Positions 1-7,529 of a stretch of 21,422 nucleotides of DNA are shown here, in pieces. A model generated the notes under the pieces. It did no database searches, was not told the DNA's origin, and saw only the letters and a program-made list of their open reading frames with translations. Source of the DNA: a virus. The stretch covers positions 1 through 21,422 of IMG/VR virus record IMGVR_UViG_3300027777_001340; one strand, 5' to 3'. Positions within the stretch are counted from its first letter, which is position 1, and each line of letters starts with the position of its first letter. A program made the translations under genes and the position numbers.

Positions 1-1541
1 ATGCGTAGTTGAAGCAGTTCATCAACCAGCAGTTGAATTCTGGGCCCATCTACACGTTCTTCGGTAATACAAAGAGACATATCTTCATAGTGCTTTTTAG
101 CAACTGATAATGTTTGACAATTCATGCCATGAGCTTTTAACTGTTGCATCATATCGTGTGAATTCCAACGGTCAAATGTAACCATTTTAATATTAAAACC
201 ACGTTCTCTTAAACTAATTATATAATCTTTTACTTCTGTAAAATCTACTGATTTTGATGCTGTTGGTGTCCAAAATCTGACTGCATCTACTATAATACGT
301 GGGGCAGCTTCTTTCATCTTATCCCCAATTTTCATTGTAACCCAATTATGAACATGTGCCAGTGCGACTGCACAGTGGTCATGCTTTTGTGCAAGGTCAA
401 CGTGAATGTAATACCATTTTTCTGAATTTGGTTTGAATGTATCAGCAAAGCGTCCATATGAATCTACATTTAAATTAGGATTTGAAAATGCTTTTTCAAT
501 TACTGCACGATTTTTAAAGAAAGCATCTGTTGCATCTGGTGGCATACATGCAAAACGAGATAGCGCATCTGTTGGGTCTGTATAAAAATCAATAGTAAAA
601 TCAGTTATTTTACGTGTAGGGTTTACTTCCCATGTTGGTCTTTTAAGTGCATATACTCTCGGAATCTTGTAGGAAACAATGTGGTCTTCTTCCCATTCCA
701 TTTCAAATTCATTGCCTTCCATTCCATCTGGCAGTTCTGGATCTACTTTAAATTTCCAATGACGTAATACAACTTCTTTTTCAGCAATAACATCATTATA
801 TCTTTGTTGAATGTAATCGTTTTTAAAACGTGGAAATGAAAGCAATATTACTTTACCAAAATCTGGAAAACGAGAGTTTACGGATGCACGATACATTTTA
901 TAAATAGATGATGCTGTTTTTGCTTGTTCATTTCCAGATGTTGATTCCAAATCAAAACCTGAAATTTCGTCAAGAATAACAACAAGAACGTTATATCCTT
1001 CCCAAGCTTCTCTTTCAGAGTGACCTGAGTGAACTGTAACACCTTTATCAAATTCAACCATGTTGGCCTTTGATATGTATTTGCCTTGAAACCAAGGTGA
1101 CTTTTCAATACGCTGATTAAAGCCTTTAAAGAATACTCGGTTTGCTTGAACAGCGTTAATAGCAATATTAATAATATCAATTGCATCGCCTGGTGGCTTT
1201 CCATAATACCTAGCGGGGTCTGTAAGGCAAAGAAGTAAGTGCACCATATATGCACAAGCAATTGTAGATGTATAGTCCTTACCAGAACCCTTACCCAGCT
1301 GTAGAATAACTTCATTACATGTTTGTTTAAAGATCTTTCGACCTTCATCTTCCCCGTAAATTTTAATTAAGGTTTCTAACTTATAAATTTGAGTAGATGC
1401 TTTAATCATTGTGTATTGATGTTCTGATAAAGGAGGCAATCCTAAATAATCTTTACCTGTTACAAATTCTTCAAGTGGTGCTGGTTTTTCTACAAATTCA
1501 TCACCTTCAAGTGCATCTAAAAAGATATTGAATTCTGACAT
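1..1541 (-). CDS. terL: Terminase large subunit, C-terminus cut by window edge
   Basis: This is the packaging motor that cuts concatemeric phage DNA and pumps it into the prohead. I translated the frame from the ATG at 1541 and it stays open for 513 codons to the window edge. The ATPase domain shows Walker A GKGSGKD at residues 83-89, with Asp where Ser/Thr is usual, and Walker B LVVILDE at 186-192. A coupling-type segment LLSFPRF lies near 233-239. The RNase H-like nuclease domain begins at YIHVDLAQKHD, with candidate metal-binding acids D382, D388 and D457. Its start overlaps the stop of the preceding gene (TAATG), so the two are translationally coupled. The family is certain from the motif set; only the end of the nuclease domain is missing. 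Confidence 0.93.
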   Translation of the reverse strand, partial: MSEFNIFLDALEGDEFVEKPAPLEEFVTGKDYLGLPPLSEHQYTMIKASTQIYKLETLIKIYGEDEGRKIFKQTCNEVILQLGKGSGKDYTSTIACAYMVHLLLCLTDPARYYGKPPGDAIDIINIAINAVQANRVFFKGFNQRIEKSPWFQGKYISKANMVEFDKGVTVHSGHSEREAWEGYNVLVVILDEISGFDLESTSGNEQAKTASSIYKMYRASVNSRFPDFGKVILLSFPRFKNDYIQQRYNDVIAEKEVVLRHWKFKVDPELPDGMEGNEFEMEWEEDHIVSYKIPRVYALKRPTWEVNPTRKITDFTIDFYTDPTDALSRFACMPPDATDAFFKNRAVIEKAFSNPNLNVDSYGRFADTFKPNSEKWYYIHVDLAQKHDHCAVALAHVHNWVTMKIGDKMKEAAPRIIVDAVRFWTPTASKSVDFTEVKDYIISLRERGFNIKMVTFDRWNSHDMMQQLKAHGMNCQTLSVAKKHYEDMSLCITEERVDGPRIQLLVDELLQLR

Positions 1542-2065
1542 TAGTCTACTATTACTGCTTCAATTTGTCCTGTAACCTGAGATAATCTTTTGGAAACTTC
1601 CCACTTACAGTGTTCACATTTTGCAGTAACATCCTTTAATATTCCAACTAACAAATCTTGTTTTCTTTCTGACTCTAATATCTGATCAGCCATAGAATCA
1701 CTTTCAAGGACTCCCGCTTTATTAAGCATATCAATACGTTTAGCTTCAATGTCAGCAATAAGTTTTAATGCTGCATTTTTTGTATTAAGTTCTGATGCAA
1801 CACCAGCCTCATGAACAACATCCCAAGCTTCTTTAATAAGCATATTGTAATGCTCATCTGCTCCAGCAAGTGCTTCTTTAGCACGTTCACGGATAACCTT
1901 GCTATCTTGCACAAAATTTTTCCAACTTTTTACATGGTTTTCTACTTGAACTCTAGTCAGTCCCAAGTTGCTTGCAATCTTTGCGGGGGAGTTGCCCTTG
2001 AGCAATTCCTCTACAACTTTATTCATCTGATCAAACTGACCAGCAAGTTCTATTGAGTTATCCAT
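1541..2065 (-). CDS. Terminase small subunit candidate (HTH DNA-binding protein)
   Basis: A 174-residue protein directly before the large terminase. Residues about 15-52 form a helix-turn-helix resembling the recognition domain of small terminases (PAKIASNLGLTRVQVENHV). The middle is long and helical, as expected for an oligomerisation region. The C-terminal part carries a lone CxxC pair (C150, C153). The ATG at 2065 was chosen because it overlaps the upstream stop by only 8 bases (ATGGATAA). An ATG further out at 2143 would lie deep inside the upstream gene. The role, recognising phage DNA and loading it into TerL, is inferred from position plus the HTH. It could instead be another DNA-binding regulator. 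Confidence 0.72.
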   Translation of the reverse strand: MDNSIELAGQFDQMNKVVEELLKGNSPAKIASNLGLTRVQVENHVKSWKNFVQDSKVIRERAKEALAGADEHYNMLIKEAWDVVHEAGVASELNTKNAALKLIADIEAKRIDMLNKAGVLESDSMADQILESERKQDLLVGILKDVTAKCEHCKWEVSKRLSQVTGQIEAVIVD

Positions 2066-2240
2066 TATCTGTTTTATAAAACCCTGACCCTTTAAATTGT
2101 ATGCCAAAATTTTTAGATATAACTCTGTGCATATATGACCCACATGGGCATGTTAGTGATAAATCTCTATCATCTATTGATCTATTTTCTTCAATAATGT
2201 GAGCTTCATCATCTGAACATTTATACTCATATGTAGGCAT
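2058..2240 (-). CDS. FmdB-like zinc-ribbon protein
   Basis: A 60-residue protein that opens MPTYEYKC and ends in a GSGFYKTD motif, the two signatures of the FmdB/CxxC_CxxC_SSSS small zinc-ribbon family. The first cysteine pair is degenerate (C8 only, with H14 nearby), and the second knuckle is CPC (C31, C33) rather than CPxC. Metal binding may therefore be altered or lost. The family has no firmly established biochemical role; phage copies are common. It is the first gene behind a consensus promoter whose predicted transcription start falls on or next to the ATG. It overlaps the small terminase gene by 8 bases. Confidence 0.75.
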   Translation of the reverse strand: MPTYEYKCSDDEAHIIEENRSIDDRDLSLTCPCGSYMHRVISKNFGIQFKGSGFYKTDNG

Positions 2241-2245
2241 ATTTA

Positions 2246-2275
2246 ATTATACCTCTTTTACCCTATTCTTGTCAA
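2246..2275 (-). promoter_or_regulatory. Perfect sigma70-type promoter for the terminase operon
   Basis: Read on the minus strand, TTGACA (2275-2270) and TATAAT (2251-2246) are separated by 18 bases; both hexamers match consensus exactly. The site lies in the 3' end of the DUF1599-like gene. Only five bases lie between the -10 box and the ATG at 2240, so the expected start point is at or next to that ATG, giving a leaderless mRNA. It would drive the FmdB-like, small terminase and large terminase genes. Confidence 0.75.
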
Positions 2276-2588
2276 TAGCAATTTTAAGTAAGATTAAATA
2301 ACCAATCAAATCATCAACATCATTATCTCCTGCAAAGCCTTGATTATTTTGAATACGATTTAATTTATCATCAATTCTTACTTTAAGCTGCTCTACATTA
2401 TCAGATTGAGCAAAGATCCTATTTGGAGATAAAGCAGAATCACCATAAGATATATTTTTATCTATAAGCAACTTTGCTATTTCATGACAAGCATCCCATA
2501 TTTTTTTTCCTGAAGGGGCACCTGTAGAATGCAAGTATAAATCTCTACAACTAAATTGTTTTACATCAGGATATACTGGATTGAGCAT
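2247..2588 (-). CDS. DUF1599/NMAD1-like (MazG-like) protein
   Basis: 113 residues, mostly helical. The segment SYGDSAL (47-53), then RIDDKLNRI (71-79) and DDLIGYLILL (92-101), matches the pattern of DUF1599, also called nucleotide modification associated domain 1. It also resembles phage all-alpha NTP pyrophosphohydrolase-like proteins. The acidic D73/D74 and D88-D93 residues are candidate metal ligands. Members are suspected to act on nucleotides in pathways that make modified DNA bases or clean the dNTP pool; none of this is shown here. It overlaps the preceding glycosyltransferase by 23 bases and is thus the last gene of the sugar cassette transcript. The assignment is from remembered family pattern, not from a search. 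Confidence 0.55.
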   Translation of the reverse strand: MLNPVYPDVKQFSCRDLYLHSTGAPSGKKIWDACHEIAKLLIDKNISYGDSALSPNRIFAQSDNVEQLKVRIDDKLNRIQNNQGFAGDNDVDDLIGYLILLKIAIDKNRVKEV

Positions 2589-3252
2589 TATTTACCTTTA
2601 TTCTTTCTACATTGTGAATTGTTGTGGTCATACGTAAATCCCCACCAATTGGTTCAACATTTGGTTTAAAAGTATATGAGTTTAAGCTTCCATGCTTATA
2701 AAACATGTATATGTCAATTGGATCTGATATTAAATTTTCTTGTACATTTTTAACAATAGATTCGACACCAGATCTATTCAAAATATATCCTCCAAGCCAC
2801 TGACCTTGATAAGATTTGCATATAATATCACTACCTATATCATGAATAGACTTTTTATAATATGGTGGGTTCCAATTTAAAAAGAAAAATGCTTGCCAAT
2901 CTGATGGTATTTGATTTATTACATCATCAATTCTTTTCCAAAAATCTTGATAGATATAAACATCATCTTCAAATAAAACAAGATACTCTTTATCAGTTTT
3001 TAAAAAATTAATCCAAGCGTTGTAATTACTTGCCCATACACCAATTTCTGCATATCTAAATTCTATACTTGGATCTAATTTAAATAAAGGATTTTCCAAT
3101 TTAAATTTTTTTAATTGTTCTTCATTAGATATTTCATATGAAATGCATTCTAATTCTTTAGAATTAGAAGACATAATGTTATTTATTTTATTTACTACTG
3201 GCTTTCTATCAACACTTTTTTCCATATGAATTACTTTATGGGTAAATGACAT
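2566..3252 (-). CDS. GT25-like glycosyltransferase
   Basis: 228 residues from the ATG at 3252, which shares its A with the preceding stop (TAATG). A start seven codons earlier is possible but would overlap more. The layout recalls family 25 (LOS/LPS galactosyl-type) transferases: a segment EIGVWASNYNAW near 69-80 in the place of the family's conserved GCxxSH region, then LVLFEDDVYI (91-100) with an EDD nucleotide-sugar/metal motif. A later WLGGYILNRSG segment resembles the family's acceptor-side loop. It is predicted cytosolic, using a nucleotide sugar; donor and acceptor are unknown. It is AT-rich like its cassette neighbours. Confidence 0.6.
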   Translation of the reverse strand: MSFTHKVIHMEKSVDRKPVVNKINNIMSSNSKELECISYEISNEEQLKKFKLENPLFKLDPSIEFRYAEIGVWASNYNAWINFLKTDKEYLVLFEDDVYIYQDFWKRIDDVINQIPSDWQAFFFLNWNPPYYKKSIHDIGSDIICKSYQGQWLGGYILNRSGVESIVKNVQENLISDPIDIYMFYKHGSLNSYTFKPNVEPIGGDLRMTTTIHNVERIKVNNAQSSIS

Positions 3253-4259
3253 TACATAAGCCTTTCTGACCAAGTTTTAGGAGTTTTATCTGTTATAAAT
3301 TCTAATGGTAGGTGGTAGCTAAATGGTCTTGCTCCTTTTATTTTAATCCATTCCGCCAATTCTGTCAAGCCTGATTTAAGAGTTGTAGATGTTTTATAGT
3401 TTAATAACTGTCTTGCTTTATCAGCAGAACAATTGGCATGTTTAACTTCTTGAGGTCTGCCTGGCATGTATATTGAATTTAATTCAAATCCAAGTATTTC
3501 AGCAATTTTTTCAGCTAGTTCATTAATTGTAATAAATTCTTCATCTGGTCCAATATTAACAATTTGCCCATCAACTGCATCTGTTTCACATGCAATCATT
3601 AGTGGATCAATTACATCTTGCATAAATGAAAAAGAACGCATTTGAGAGCCATCACCATAAATAATTGGTTGATTACCTTGAAGCATACGATTAATCATAA
3701 TTGATGCTACATTTCTATAAGGATCATCAAACTTTTGACGTGATCCAATTATGTTATGTGGAACCAAGATTACATATTTCATGCCGTGAGTTTCGCATAT
3801 ATTTTTAATTAAAAGTTCTGCAGAATATTTAGCAATACCATACGGGTCTTGTGGTTTTGGTGTCATGTCTTCTGTAAATGGAACTATATCTTGTGTTCCG
3901 TATCTAGCCATAGAGGACATATGAACAAACTTTTTGACCCCCGCCCTAATAGATGCGGATACTGCAACAGTTGTAATGTGAGATGTATTGCGTGTTACAA
4001 GAGCTGGGGAGAATACAGAAAGTCCTTCATAAGCAGTACATGCAGTATGAACAACAAGGTCTACTCCTTTAAAATGATCTTTGATTGCATCAAAATCTCC
4101 CAGATCTTTTGCATAAAATTCTACACCGCTTGGAACATTTTCATAGTAACCACCTATTAAATTATCAATTCCAATTACTTTGTAGCCTTTTGCAAGAAAT
4201 TCATCTGCAAGATGACTTCCCATAAATCCTGCTACTCCTGTTATTAATACTTTTTTCAT
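3252..4259 (-). CDS. NAD-dependent sugar epimerase/dehydratase (extended SDR)
   Basis: 335 residues from the ATG at 4259, which overlaps the upstream stop as ATGA; a longer start would run into that gene. The N-terminus has the Rossmann motif TGVAGFMGSHL (G8, G11, G14), an acidic end of beta-2 (D32, NAD-type), a catalytic serine region (S115/S116) and the Y140-x3-K144 pair. This is a full extended short-chain dehydrogenase of the UDP-glucose 4-epimerase or dTDP-glucose dehydratase type. It would remodel a nucleotide sugar for the neighbouring glycosyltransferases. Epimerase or dehydratase cannot be settled: the residue before the second catalytic serine does not decide it. Length is normal for the family. 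Confidence 0.88.
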   Translation of the reverse strand: MKKVLITGVAGFMGSHLADEFLAKGYKVIGIDNLIGGYYENVPSGVEFYAKDLGDFDAIKDHFKGVDLVVHTACTAYEGLSVFSPALVTRNTSHITTVAVSASIRAGVKKFVHMSSMARYGTQDIVPFTEDMTPKPQDPYGIAKYSAELLIKNICETHGMKYVILVPHNIIGSRQKFDDPYRNVASIMINRMLQGNQPIIYGDGSQMRSFSFMQDVIDPLMIACETDAVDGQIVNIGPDEEFITINELAEKIAEILGFELNSIYMPGRPQEVKHANCSADKARQLLNYKTSTTLKSGLTELAEWIKIKGARPFSYHLPLEFITDKTPKTWSERLM

Positions 4260-4789
4260 AATGTTTTGTAATAATCCTCTCCAAATTGTCCCCAATTGCC
4301 TTTCCATTTTTCAAACATTTCATATTCTTCAATTAAATTTTCTCTGTCATGTTTAAAAACTCCCCAAGTTTCTTTTCTTGGAGTTGGATAGCAAGTAAAT
4401 TTTTCACAAAGATCAACATATGGTCTTGGAAAAGCTTCTTCATTAAACATTGATTCTGCTTTGTTTTTTGATTCAGGAATTACCATTTTTGATAAAGTTT
4501 TTCTTTCATAAAGTCCAAGATAAGAATTCATATGAAATCCATTATCTGCTAAACAAACAGAACCCTCAATATCAAACATGCTCATAAGTAAATCATTATT
4601 TTTAACCACTATACTATCTTGAAGATAGATAAATCTTTCTATAGATGTATTATCATAAATCCATTTTATATGACCAACTTCAAATCCTGGAGTTGATACA
4701 ACAATTGCAGGAACTTTTAAAGATTCCAGGCAGTCGTGCACCCATTTTTCTCTTCCAATATTTGTACCTACAACAATTGCATTTTTCAT
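4256..4789 (-). CDS. Unrecognised cassette protein, possibly GT-A-like
   Basis: 177 residues, no family recognised with certainty. It opens with a beta strand (NAIVVGTN) and a predicted helix. It later has FIYLQDSIVVKNNDLL (53-68), where QDS at 57-59 stands where glycosyltransferase A-fold enzymes have their DxD. The C-terminal third is rich in aromatic and charged residues (W142, W163, W166). There is no signal peptide or membrane segment. It overlaps both neighbours by ATGA, so it is made with the epimerase and the cytidylyltransferase. A reduced or divergent glycosyltransferase is the best guess, held with low confidence. Confidence 0.45.
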   Translation of the reverse strand: MKNAIVVGTNIGREKWVHDCLESLKVPAIVVSTPGFEVGHIKWIYDNTSIERFIYLQDSIVVKNNDLLMSMFDIEGSVCLADNGFHMNSYLGLYERKTLSKMVIPESKNKAESMFNEEAFPRPYVDLCEKFTCYPTPRKETWGVFKHDRENLIEEYEMFEKWKGNWGQFGEDYYKTL

Positions 4790-5214
4790 TTGTTTAACCT
4801 TTTTTTAATTTCTGTTGATGAAATTGTTTTAGTATATGGGACATAACAAAGCCCTATACTTCTTTCATCTAGCCAATCTTGATCAAAATTCATTTGCTTG
4901 TAATAATCTTTTTTAGCCCAATCAGATCCTATAACAATATAATCTGGCATTGCTAATTCTATAGAAATTTTAGAATCCGACCCGCCAACATTCAAAACAA
5001 CTTTGTCAACATACATGCAAGATTCAAGAACAGATTTTCTTTCTTCTTGACTACACACTGGAAATTTACCTTTATATTTATATATAAACTCATCTGTATT
5101 TAAAGAAACAACAACAATTCCATTATTACCAGCAATTTCTTTACATCGTTTTAATAAATTTACGTGACCAGAATGAAATAAATCAAATGTACCACCAGTA
5201 TATACAATAGACAA
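4786..5214 (-). CDS. TagD/RfaE-like cytidylyltransferase
   Basis: 142 residues, the normal size of glycerol-3-phosphate cytidylyltransferase. Hallmarks: GGTFDLFHSGH at 7-17 with the HxGH nucleotide-binding signature (H14, H17), and ISSTEIKKRL at 131-140 matching the family's ISST motif. It should join CTP (or ATP) to a phosphorylated polyol or sugar with loss of pyrophosphate, giving a CDP- or ADP-activated donor. Substrate cannot be told from sequence; glycerol phosphate, ribitol phosphate, phosphoethanolamine or heptose phosphate are all used in the family. The start is TTG, placed directly after the stop of the preceding gene with no gap and a weak ribosome site, so translation is probably coupled. 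Confidence 0.88.
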   Translation of the reverse strand: MSIVYTGGTFDLFHSGHVNLLKRCKEIAGNNGIVVVSLNTDEFIYKYKGKFPVCSQEERKSVLESCMYVDKVVLNVGGSDSKISIELAMPDYIVIGSDWAKKDYYKQMNFDQDWLDERSIGLCYVPYTKTISSTEIKKRLNK

Positions 5215-5988
5215 CTATGCTATCCATTCTGTCAATAAATGTTTATTTTCTTTTATATATTCTGGATAAGAATTATCTATGTTAACTATAGATAGATTAT
5301 TCCAACCTCTTTGCAAAATATCTTCAACATTATCTATTCTACTTTGAAGTATTTCAACAGTGTTAAAATCATTATTATTAAATTCTTGATGTGAAAAAGC
5401 TTCAATTTTTTCTTTAATTTTATCTACTGTTTTTATATAGGAAAAATGCCAGCCACCATTTTGAATTCCTGGCATAGATTCATTTTGACGATGTGCATCA
5501 AAATTAATAAATTTTCCATAAGAAATATATTTGGGTCTCCAACTATTTTCTGATGTAATTATATTAAATTTATAATAATAGCAAGGGCCTAGAAAAGAAC
5601 CTCCGTTTTCATCAAAACCGTTTTTCTTCAAATCTTCAACCACAGATCTTCTTGGAATCTCATCTGCATCTGCAAAAAGAATAAGATCTCCGTCATCAAG
5701 ATTTAAAAATTTTAAATTTTCTTTAGATAAGTGATCTTTTTGAAAATATTCTCTTTGCCAAACATCCTCATATTCGGAGCGTTCTGCTACAATAATTTCA
5801 ATTTTATCAGAATATTGAGCATATCTTTCTTTATAACACTCTGATAAGTATAAAGGTTTTTCTTTACCAGAAAATGTTTCTTTTGCTTCCATAACAACAA
5901 ATTTATCAACTACATCATACAATTCTCTAAATCTAACATCTAAAATTAAAAATTCATCAAAAAACGGGAAACAATCAATTACCTTCAT
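5215..5988 (-). CDS. Family 17 glycosyltransferase (GT17)
   Basis: 257 residues. The opening IDCFPFFDEFLILDVRFREL followed by a VVMEA...TFSGKEKPL stretch is the characteristic N-terminal block of GT17. That family includes the animal beta-1,4-mannosyl-glycoprotein N-acetylglucosaminyltransferase MGAT3 and many phage and bacterial homologues. DLILFADADEIPRR at 101-114 holds the DAD metal/nucleotide motif (107-109), and GGWHFSY near 178-184 is also typical. Donor is probably a UDP-sugar. It starts in an ATGA overlap with the preceding gene and ends flush with the TTG start of the cytidylyltransferase. The acceptor is unknown. Confidence 0.85.
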   Translation of the reverse strand: MKVIDCFPFFDEFLILDVRFRELYDVVDKFVVMEAKETFSGKEKPLYLSECYKERYAQYSDKIEIIVAERSEYEDVWQREYFQKDHLSKENLKFLNLDDGDLILFADADEIPRRSVVEDLKKNGFDENGGSFLGPCYYYKFNIITSENSWRPKYISYGKFINFDAHRQNESMPGIQNGGWHFSYIKTVDKIKEKIEAFSHQEFNNNDFNTVEILQSRIDNVEDILQRGWNNLSIVNIDNSYPEYIKENKHLLTEWIA

Positions 5989-6665
5989 TTTATAAGACTC
6001 CTAATCTTATTAACATCATCTGCAAAAGATGATTGCTTATAACTATTATACCTTACTTCATCTTCCTGCATATTACCTGCGGCTTTATATGTATCATCAA
6101 AATTATTTTTTCCATTTGTATAATGATTATGCTCAAGATTTACATCAGGAAAATAATGTAATATCCCAAGCTCTTTGCCTAAATCTTTATAAAAATTATC
6201 CATATAAAAATGATTTAAAACTGGTGGAACAAACCATCCTAAAGATTTTATAATTTCAGAATTAACTATAAATGTATTAGGTAATCCTTCACCATGATAA
6301 TAATCGTTGCCATATGAAATGCCAACTTTATTTTTTAATGGTTCTACCAATATACTGTCCCAGCCATAAGTATTTACTTTAACATCATCCCCGATAAAAC
6401 AAATATATTTATATTCATTTACAAATTGATTTGCTATAAAATTAATTTTAGGACATAAACGCATGTTTTTGTTAACACTATAAATTACATCCTCTTCAAT
6501 CCCATAGGATTCAAAATCATCATCATCAAGTCCAAAACAAATGTCTGAAATTGTTGAATTTTTTTTAAATAATTCATAAAAATGTTTAATTTTTTCAGGC
6601 CTTCCACGGGATGGCAATATAACTAAAATTTCATTCTTATTCACAATATCAATTAAACCATTCAT
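5985..6665 (-). CDS. GT-A-fold glycosyltransferase-like protein
   Basis: 226 residues. It begins with a typical GT-A first strand (ILVILPSRGRPEKI), then has an acidic FGLDDDDF block (44-51) and YICFIGDDVKV (87-97) with GDD in the DxD position. A later FPPV/HFYMDNFYKDL-type region and D-x-N-L-E-H-N-H stretch resemble the acceptor side of inverting family 2-like enzymes. No membrane segment is visible. It overlaps the GT2 gene upstream by 17 bases and GT17 downstream by ATGA. The fold call is good; the exact family and sugar are not known. Confidence 0.65.
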   Translation of the reverse strand: MNGLIDIVNKNEILVILPSRGRPEKIKHFYELFKKNSTISDICFGLDDDDFESYGIEEDVIYSVNKNMRLCPKINFIANQFVNEYKYICFIGDDVKVNTYGWDSILVEPLKNKVGISYGNDYYHGEGLPNTFIVNSEIIKSLGWFVPPVLNHFYMDNFYKDLGKELGILHYFPDVNLEHNHYTNGKNNFDDTYKAAGNMQEDEVRYNSYKQSSFADDVNKIRSLIK

Positions 6666-7368
6666 TTTTTCTCCTGCGATCTAAATTCCAGCCTCTATTT
6701 ATATGATTGTTTTTCTTTTCATAAAAATATTCTCTATTTAAATTATCTGTTATTGAATTTCTTGTCATAAACAATTCATTATTTTTATATGATTGTGAAC
6801 CACCTTCTAAAGCAAAAGCATCAGCATTAATTATATGTATTTTAAAACCTTCATCATAAAATCTATCTGTATAATCTTCATCTTCCCAATAAACTGGATA
6901 AAAAAATTCATCAAACAATCCAGTTTCCTTAATTATATCTTCTCCCAAACTAAATATATTGTATTGTTGCGTTTTTGTAAATACAGCTCTATCGCTTTTA
7001 CTTTGTGCTGCAAACTCTCTAAGTGTTCCTGGTTTTGTTACAGTATCATTAGATCCAAACATCCAATATTTTACATGTGGATAAAGTTTAATGCCTAAAT
7101 TCCAAGAAGCTGCACATCCTAAATTTGATGGCAAATTTAAAATTCGAATATTTAAATTAGGAAATTTTTCTTTAAGACCTACAGTGTTGTTGTCATTATG
7201 ACTATTATTAATAATTAAAATTTCATTTATTGGATGATCAATTGCTTCAAGAGATTTTTCAAGTAAATCAAATTTATTTATTACAGGATAAATTAAAACT
7301 GGTATTGATTCAATATTTTCATCTGTTGTTGAATCTAAATTCACGCAATCATAATTTGGAAAATCCAC
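6649..7368 (-). CDS. Family 2 glycosyltransferase
   Basis: 239 residues with a GTG start (7368) that shares its G with the TAG stop of the small HTH gene. The GT2 pattern is clear: IPVLIYPVINKFDLLEKSL (22-40), EILIINNS (49-56), SNLGCAASWNLGIK (81-94, the usual N-x-G-x-a-x-a-x-N-x-G block), FGSNDTV (104-110) in the DxD position and an acidic YWEDEDYTDR (160-169) in the catalytic-base position. It would transfer a sugar from a nucleotide donor. It is the first gene of the sugar cassette. No upstream alternative start is available, so the GTG is probably real. Confidence 0.85.
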   Translation of the reverse strand: MDFPNYDCVNLDSTTDENIESIPVLIYPVINKFDLLEKSLEAIDHPINEILIINNSHNDNNTVGLKEKFPNLNIRILNLPSNLGCAASWNLGIKLYPHVKYWMFGSNDTVTKPGTLREFAAQSKSDRAVFTKTQQYNIFSLGEDIIKETGLFDEFFYPVYWEDEDYTDRFYDEGFKIHIINADAFALEGGSQSYKNNELFMTRNSITDNLNREYFYEKKNNHINRGWNLDRRRKNEWFN

Positions 7369-7529
7369 TACTTAGTCCATTTTCTAGGTTTTTTTATAAA
7401 GCCATGTTGTTGCAATACTCTTTGAATAGTCATGTGAGAGCAATTAGCTTCCATTGCCATTTCACGAATTGTTTTTTTCTCAAGCACATATCTTTTATGT
7501 ACCCAAGCTTTACTATCATATAATTTCAT
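7368..7529 (-). CDS. 53-residue helix-turn-helix protein
   Basis: Frame read directly: ATG at 7529, stop TAG at 7370-7368. The protein is basic. It has a predicted HTH in its middle (KKTIREMAMEANCSHMTIQRVL, about residues 18-39), resembling the short response elements of IS-type transposases and phage regulators, and ends in a basic tail KKPRKWTK. It overlaps the resolvase gene upstream by 14 bases and the GT2 gene by 1 base, so it is embedded in the operon. It likely binds DNA; target unknown. It may be a small regulator or a nuclease-associated DNA-binding piece. Confidence 0.7.
   Translation of the reverse strand: MKLYDSKAWVHKRYVLEKKTIREMAMEANCSHMTIQRVLQQHGFIKKPRKWTK

Noticed and set aside
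111-119. TTGACA on the plus strand
   Set aside because: No -10 box at a suitable distance and it lies inside the terminase coding region.
878-1348. 156-codon minus-strand frame
   Set aside because: It lies wholly inside the terminase large subunit in another frame and its translation is low-complexity Leu/Gln-rich.
3849-4160. 103-codon plus-strand Cys-rich frame
   Set aside because: Antisense to the epimerase; cysteines come from the complement of common codons, with no regular spacing.
6029-7523. Plus-strand frames at 6029-6253, 6835-7098 and 7230-7523
   Set aside because: AT-rich antisense frames over the glycosyltransferases, without motifs; 7230-7523 also runs antisense to the small HTH gene.
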